A DNA stretch of 64,000 nucleotides, from NCBI GenBank assembly GCA_020631735.1, contig CM036231.1:4119831-4183830 (forward strand), given 5' to 3'. This document shows, in pieces, positions 59,173 to 64,000 of this stretch. The notes beneath the pieces were generated by a model. It had not been told where the DNA came from. It did no database searches and worked only from the letters and a program-made list of their open reading frames with translations. A program made the position numbers and the translations under genes. Position 1 is the stretch's first letter, and each line of letters begins with the position of its first letter. Origin of the DNA: Saccharum officinarum (taxonomy: Eukaryota; Streptophyta; Magnoliopsida; Poales; Poaceae).

Positions 59173-59942
59173 CTCCCTCTCTTTTTGTTGGTCGCACGTA
59201 GGAGACCGAGTAGCAGGAGTCGAGCGCTCACCCAGCCGTGATGATCGTTGCGAGCGGTAGTCTGGTCTCTCTCTCGCTTCGGTCTTGTCTTTCCCCCGCG
59301 ATCTGATTGGTGCTCGGCGAGCAGACCCGCCTCCCAGGATTGGCTTCGATCTTTTCTTCTTGACTAGACCGGTCATCATCTCTCTCGTTTTCTGCGTCGA
59401 GTTGGCACCGGTAGCGGCGGTGTACGCCGCTAGGTACTGAGCGCTGCACCGCCGAGGTTTGTCAGGTGCCTGATGCTGTTGCTGAGTTCGCTCCCTCTCT
59501 CTGTAATTTGCCTGTTGATTTTTCCAGTTTGGGAGCCTGAAATTTCCGGTTGGTTTTCTTGTTTCGCCCATATCTTTCGTGTTTGTGCTCCGATTTGAGA
59601 TCCGTTTTTTGCGTTGTTCTTCCATCGATCCAAGGAACCCATCTAGGTACTCTTGTCACCAGTTGGCTTGTATATTTTAGATTCAAGAACTCACTTCTCA
59701 ATAGGAGCTGAGTAGCCTATTTTCTGTTCCTCGATTTGGTGTGAGTGCCTCGTGGCCTGTTCGCTTTGTGATGTCCCGCTATGTTCTTAGGGGACATCCA
59801 CCCACTCACTTAGGTCGTGGACATCATAGTGGCCGCTTCGTGTGTTTGGCGGTGATTTTTGGGACAACGACTGAAAATATTTCGAGAGAAAATTTATGGC
59901 TCCCATTCACCCCCCTCTAGTCGTCGTTTTCGGTCTTTCAAT

Positions 59943-59955
59943 TGGTATCAGAGCC
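59943..59955 (+). promoter_or_regulatory. Primer-binding site, initiator tRNA-Met (copia)
   Basis: TGGTATCAGAGCC, a perfect match to the standard plant copia primer site, two bases downstream of the LTR end. Confidence 0.92.
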
Positions 59956-60002
59956 GGTTAAGGATTGTTCCACCTTAACGGTTCGTGATCAATGAAGGCG
60001 AC

Positions 60003-60303
60003 ATGGAGCGCGCTTTTGGCAAGCCGCCGTTCTTCGATGGAACAAACTACACCTATTAGAAGATTCGAATGTTAGTGCATCTTCAGGGGATTAGAAAGTT
60101 TGGAAGATTTGTGAGAATGCTAATTATGTTGTTGTTGATGGTAGTTAACATACATCAAGAACCCTCAACCTACCTTGCATAAATGGTGAAAATGGATCGA
60201 TATCATAGAAGAATAGGAGGTTATTACTAACAGTTTTTATGAGTTTTGGTGAATCTGTGTTTTCAGCAGCATTTAATCAGAAAACTGGAAAGGAGGATCA
60301 ACA
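60003..60303 (+). pseudogene. Copia gag start, broken and cut off
   Basis: From the ATG at 60003, 48 bases after the primer site, the frame reads MERAFGKPPFFDGTNYTY, the characteristic copia gag opening, then a TAG at 60057 where tryptophan is expected. Downstream only scattered gag-like codons remain, through several frame changes, up to about FNQKTGKEDQH near 60270-60303. The sequence then becomes the Athila-like LTR. It cannot make a capsid protein. Confidence 0.7.
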
Positions 60304-61381
60304 TGTCAAAAAAAATCAAACTTAACCGCAACAAAAACTATTTAGAAGACTCTAGAGGACTCCAGGAGGTAACCCCCCAGGTAGAGCCAGAGAGGCCGCT
60401 AGGTGGGACCGGCCGGCCCCACCTAGGTGCCGCCGGCCCTTGGTGGTGGGCCCCGCTTGTCAGCTTCTGGAATGTTCCTCCACCACCTTCCTAGACTGCA
60501 TATACGTCGTTCCTTAAGTCAGTTTGATGCAAGGGCTCGTGTTACACCCCCAGGGCTATATATATAGGCCTGCACCCCCCTAGAAAGAAGCCAAGTATGG
60601 ATCCTGAGAGCTGAAAGGCCAGGAACCCTAATTCTTATTTCCACCAGGATATAGGGCTAGCAATCAAGAGAAGATTAGTCCTGCATAGGATCTAGTCTTG
60701 TATTAGAGATAGAGAGATAGAGTGTGAGAGTAGAGTTTTGGTGAAGTTCCAGCCTGTTGGTGCTCTCTCTACGGCTGTACTCTGGCGGAATCAAGTTATA
60801 CTGGAGCTTGCTTCTGAGATTTCTCTAGTAATCGACTTCTGATTCAAGTAAGCATCTTGTTCATATTGTTCTTTGAGTTTACGACTCTCTTTTGAGTGCT
60901 TTGATCTTGGTGGCTCTAGATTAAAGTAGTATTCGTAGTATAAGCGTGGTGCTTAGACTTGGGTTACTCGTAAATGCACCCTCATTTTTTGGATCGATGG
61001 TAGCTCGCGAAGGTGGCTTTTATAGCTTCACTGAATCCTCTGTTGTCCACCTCCTGTTAATAGGACTAGCAGGAATTTGATCGCTTTTAGGGAAGAAACT
61101 CTAAATTTGTTCCCTATTAGGCATCTCCCAAGATAGAACAATGGAAGACAAAGCTTATTGAGATTGGAACTAGTCATATCTCAGTAGTCTCCTTTATATT
61201 CCTATTTTCTGACCTTGATTGTGAAGTTGGGTTAAGACTAAGACTTAGTTATTCTCACTAACTGTTCCTTTGGGTTCAACATTAAAATTAGGTTATTCTC
61301 GGTGAAGTGCTACAATGGTATAGTATCTGTGCGCTTGCGGATATTTATATTCTCTCTATGTGGCTTTAATTTATACCAACA
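60304..61381 (+). repeat. 5' LTR of an Athila-like gypsy element
   Basis: The right end ...ACCAACA lies at about 61381, just before the tRNA-Asp-type primer site. The proposed left end TGTCAAAAAAAATC at 60304 gives TGT...ACA termini and about 1,078 bp, and coincides with the loss of copia gag sequence. The left boundary is tentative. A strong TATA box is at 60557. The 82-codon frame over the junction is not supported. Confidence 0.55.
60557..60566 (+). promoter_or_regulatory. TATA box of the Athila-like LTR
   Basis: TATATATATA preceded by CAGGGC and followed by GGCCTGCACC. Predicted transcription start near 60590. Confidence 0.6.
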
Positions 61382-61389
61382 AGCATTTC

Positions 61390-61407
61390 CGGCGCCGTTG
61401 CCGGAGA
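61390..61407 (+). promoter_or_regulatory. Primer-binding site, tRNA-Asp type
   Basis: GGCGCCGTTGCCGGAGA, a near match to the complement of the plant tRNA-Asp 3' end. This is the usual primer of Athila/RIRE3-type grass gypsy elements. Confidence 0.8.
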
Positions 61408-61482
61408 ATAGTTTGCTGAGTTAACTTTGAGTCAAGCTTAATCTTGTATTATACTTTTATCTTTTATCTTTACCCTTTTATC

Positions 61483-64000
61483 ATGGATCCCGTATCCACC
61501 CTTCTCTATTAATATGGTGCACCCACGGGCATAAGCTTACAGCCAGCCAAATCTTTCAAACCTATTCTAGCACCTGGCTATGAGCTACGATCGTAGTTAA
61601 TCAATATGGTTAAGGATCAACTTTTTTGTAGCAAAGTAGATGAAAACCCATACTCCTACCTATGTGAGTTTGAGCAGACCTGTGCATATCTACACATTGA
61701 AGGCATGTTAGATGAGATCTTACGACGGAAGCTTTTTTCCTTTCCCTTTGATGGGAGAAGCTAAACGTTGGTATTCGCTCAATATTGGGAATAGCCAAGG
61801 AGATTGGGGAGCGTTATGCTATAGCTTTTACTTACAATTCTTCCCCACCTATAGGATAGTCAAACTTCGTGTAGAGGTTCTAACTTTTAAATAAAAAAGA
61901 AAGAATCTCTATGCAAGGCATGGGAACGCTTTAACATTCTTCTTAATTCTGGCCCTGACCTTACTATTTCAGAACCTATTCTTCTCCATCACTTCTTCAT
62001 GGGACTTACTAGAAAAACCATAGAATATCTTAATACGACCGCAGGAGGCTCGTTCATGCATGTCTCCACCGAAAAGGGAAGAAGCATTCTCACGAAAATT
62101 TTAACAGACCTTCCTAAATAAAAAGAGAAGTTATTAGAAGAAGAATCCCAAATAGTTGAATCCGAATCTTTACTAGAACCATCACTAACTTCAGCTATTC
62201 CAGATCCTAAACCACCAAAAAAGGAGAAAACTCCAATTTCGGATTTCATGCTTGAATTCGAGGATAAACTTTTTAATGAATTTAAAAATACCTCGAATTA
62301 CTACGTAATGAAGAAACCTCAGGAGCCTAGAAAATCATCATCTGTAGAACCTTTAGACCCTTCTGAGGAAGCCTTGCATAAAAAGACAATGAAAGACCTA
62401 GTGTCCATCATGAGTGATGAATAGTTAGATGAATCAGAGTTTTCTCCTGAAGTAATTCGCTTAGATTTACCTTCTACTACCATTTATTGCCAAATTAACA
62501 AGGATTCTTTCGATGCTCTTTACAATCCGGTTGTGGGTGCTAATATCATGTCTTTGATTTTTGCTCATGATTTATTAAAAGACATGCCATTAGCCCCAAC
62601 AACCAAGTTGCTAAAAAGTCTTTCAGGACACATTGTCCCAAGTTTGAGATTTCTTTGTGTCCTTGCTATTTTGGTAAATGGAACCAAAGTGCACTTAAAT
62701 TTCTATATTTTTGATGTTATGGAGTTCGACCTATTGATAGAACAACCAATAGAAAGACTTATCCATGAAGAAAAAATGGGAAGTTGAACATAAGACTTAG
62801 AAAAAATTTTGAGCTCTCTGTGCCTATCACTCACTCCCTTAATGCTAAGATTGAGCCAATTCCTGAGCTAGACCCAGTGAAAGAGATTAAGGTTGCATCT
62901 CTTGATGACTTGATTGAATCCAACCTTAAAGATGATGCCCAGTTCTTTATCGATGAGAAAGAAGACAAAGGCCTCGTAGAACCCGAACCTCTCGATGAAT
63001 TGCTAGAACCGCCTAAGCCCTCCATTGAGCTTAAACCCTTGCCTTCTGGTCTTAGATATGTTTTTCTCAATAATGATCAGGATTCTCCTGTGATCATAAG
63101 TGATAAACTCTCTTAGGAAGAATCTTTGCACTTGTTAACAGTTCTAGAAAGGCATCATTTTGCTTTTGGCTATTCACTCCAAGACCTTAAGGGAATCAAC
63201 TCTGCTCTTTGCACTCATCTCATTCCTACAGATCCAGATTCTATACCTTCTAGAGAGCCCCAGCATAGGCTTAATAATATGATGAGAGAGGTTGTTAAGA
63301 AAAAGGTCTTAAAACTCTTGCACGCCGGGATCATCTATCCTATGTCGCATAGTGAGTGGGTAAGCCCTATTCAAGTTGTGCCCATCACTCACTCCCTTAA
63401 TGCTAAGATTGAGCCAATTCCTGAGCTAGACCCAGTGGAAGAGATTAAGGTTACATCTCTTGATGACTTGATTGAATCTAACCTTAAAGATGATGCCCAG
63501 TTCTTTATCGATGAGGAAGAAGACGAAGGCCTCATAGAACCCGAACCTCTCGATGAATTGCTAGAACCGTCTAAGCCCTCCATTGAGCTTAAACCCCTGC
63601 CTTCTGGTCTTAGATGTGCTTTTCTCAGTAATGATCAGGATTCTCCTGTGATCATAAGTGATAAACTCTCTTAGGAAGAATCTTTGCGCTTGCTAACAGT
63701 TCTAGAAAGGCATCGTTCTGCTTTTGGCTATTCACTCCAAGACCTTAAGGGAATCAACCCTACTCTTTGCACTCATCGCATTCCTATAGATCCAGATTCT
63801 ATACCTTCTAGGGAGCCCTAGTGTAGGCTTAATAATACGATGAGAGAGGTTGTTAAGAAAGAGGTCTTAAAACTCTTGCACGCTGGGATCATCTATCCTA
63901 TGCTGCATAGTGAGTGGGTAAGCCCTGTTCAAGTTGTGCCTAAAAAGGGAGGCATGACTGTTGTTAAAAAATGAAGAGAATGAATTAATCCCCCAAAGAA
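61483..64000 (+). pseudogene. Athila-like gag-pol polyprotein, broken, running off the window
   Basis: Gag starts at the ATG at 61483. In-frame stops fall at 61507 and 61593, then DENPYSYLCEFEQTCAYLH and FPLMGEAKRWY follow, the Retrotrans_gag signature. A shift near 61735 and another near 61900 bracket this, then AWERFNILLNSGPDL... continues with stops at about 62119 and 62422. A decayed aspartic-protease segment follows (NIMSLIFAHDLL...HIFD-type...FDLLIEQPIERL, 62530-62787). A one-base loss near 62780 leads to the connection region and the start of the reverse transcriptase (LKPLPSGLRYVF, VIISDKLS, FGYSLQDLKGI, LCTHLIPTDP, REPQHRLNNMMREVVKK, LHAGIIYP). That part is tandemly duplicated (62820-63935). 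After copy 2, VPKKGGMTVV is again frameshifted near 63970. The RT catalytic part and beyond lie outside the window. Confidence 0.85.
62820..63935 (+). repeat. Exact 558-bp in-frame tandem duplication in pol
   Basis: Copy 1 (62820-63377) and copy 2 (63378-63935) both begin GTGCC(T/C)ATCACTCACTCCC and match throughout with scattered substitutions. The junctions share GTGCC. The period of 558 is 186 codons, so both copies stay in the same frame. Both have the TAG after ISDKLS (63114 and 63672), so that stop predates the duplication. Confidence 0.93.

Larger units (their letters stand above)
57770..59940 (+). repeat. Copia-type 5' LTR (left boundary unresolved)
   Basis: The right end is fixed: the LTR ends ...GGTCTTTCA at 59940, two bases before a perfect initiator-Met primer site. 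TATAAATA at 58438-58445 would start transcription near 58470. I could not find a convincing TG start; 57770 is only where the style of sequence changes. A MULE-type MITE is nested at 59016. Frames on either strand here (up to 152 codons) are not supported as genes. Confidence 0.6.

Overview
The window looks like a transposon-dense, gene-poor stretch of a plant nuclear genome. It is most likely a grass, probably panicoid/andropogonoid. The basis is the composition, the family set (initiator-Met-primed copia, Athila-like gypsy with a tRNA-Asp-type primer site, CACTA, MULE, L1-type LINE, tRNA-derived SINE, 3-bp-TSD MITEs) and the plant-type introns. I found no host gene I can support. Almost every coding-looking stretch belongs to a mobile element and most are broken.

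Layout. (1) 2-274: a short LTR-like sequence. (2) 280-28419: a 28-kb tandem array of one non-coding retrotransposon, minus orientation, with four LTRs (5.37 kb when complete) separated by three internal regions (4.6 kb when complete). It contains a 100-N assembly gap and a rearranged third unit. (3) 28420-31017: unannotated sequence with one MITE. (4) 31018-36693: a CACTA element (TSD TGA) with a deleted TNP2-type transposase, an Ulp1-protease-like gene and an internal palindromic repeat. (5) 37041-41870: a MULE with about 110-bp terminal inverted repeats and near-perfect 9-bp TSDs, holding an 87-bp minisatellite and a frameshifted MURA-like transposase. (6) 42-49 kb: MITEs, a GC-rich candidate element, two LINE remnants and unassigned sequence. 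(7) 49566-54974: a solo LTR (TSD ATATT) of the same family as the 28-kb array, in the opposite orientation. (8) 55.5-57.7 kb: a SINE with 14-bp TSD, a MITE, a diverged tandem repeat, a probable Helitron end and a coiled-coil coding fragment. (9) About 57.8-60.3 kb: a copia LTR, primer site and gag start, cut off by (10) an Athila-like gypsy element from about 60.3 kb to the window end. Its polyprotein is broken and carries an exact 558-bp (186-codon) in-frame tandem duplication.

The elements are not an operon-like system. They record layered insertion, LTR-LTR recombination, internal deletion and local duplication. The most unusual parts are the multi-LTR array of a coding-free element, its roughly 180-bp modules shared between LTR and internal region, and the CACTA element that pairs an a-b-b-a palindrome with a TATA box and an Ulp1-like gene. 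Boundaries come from reading termini and target duplications by eye. No alignment or database search was run.
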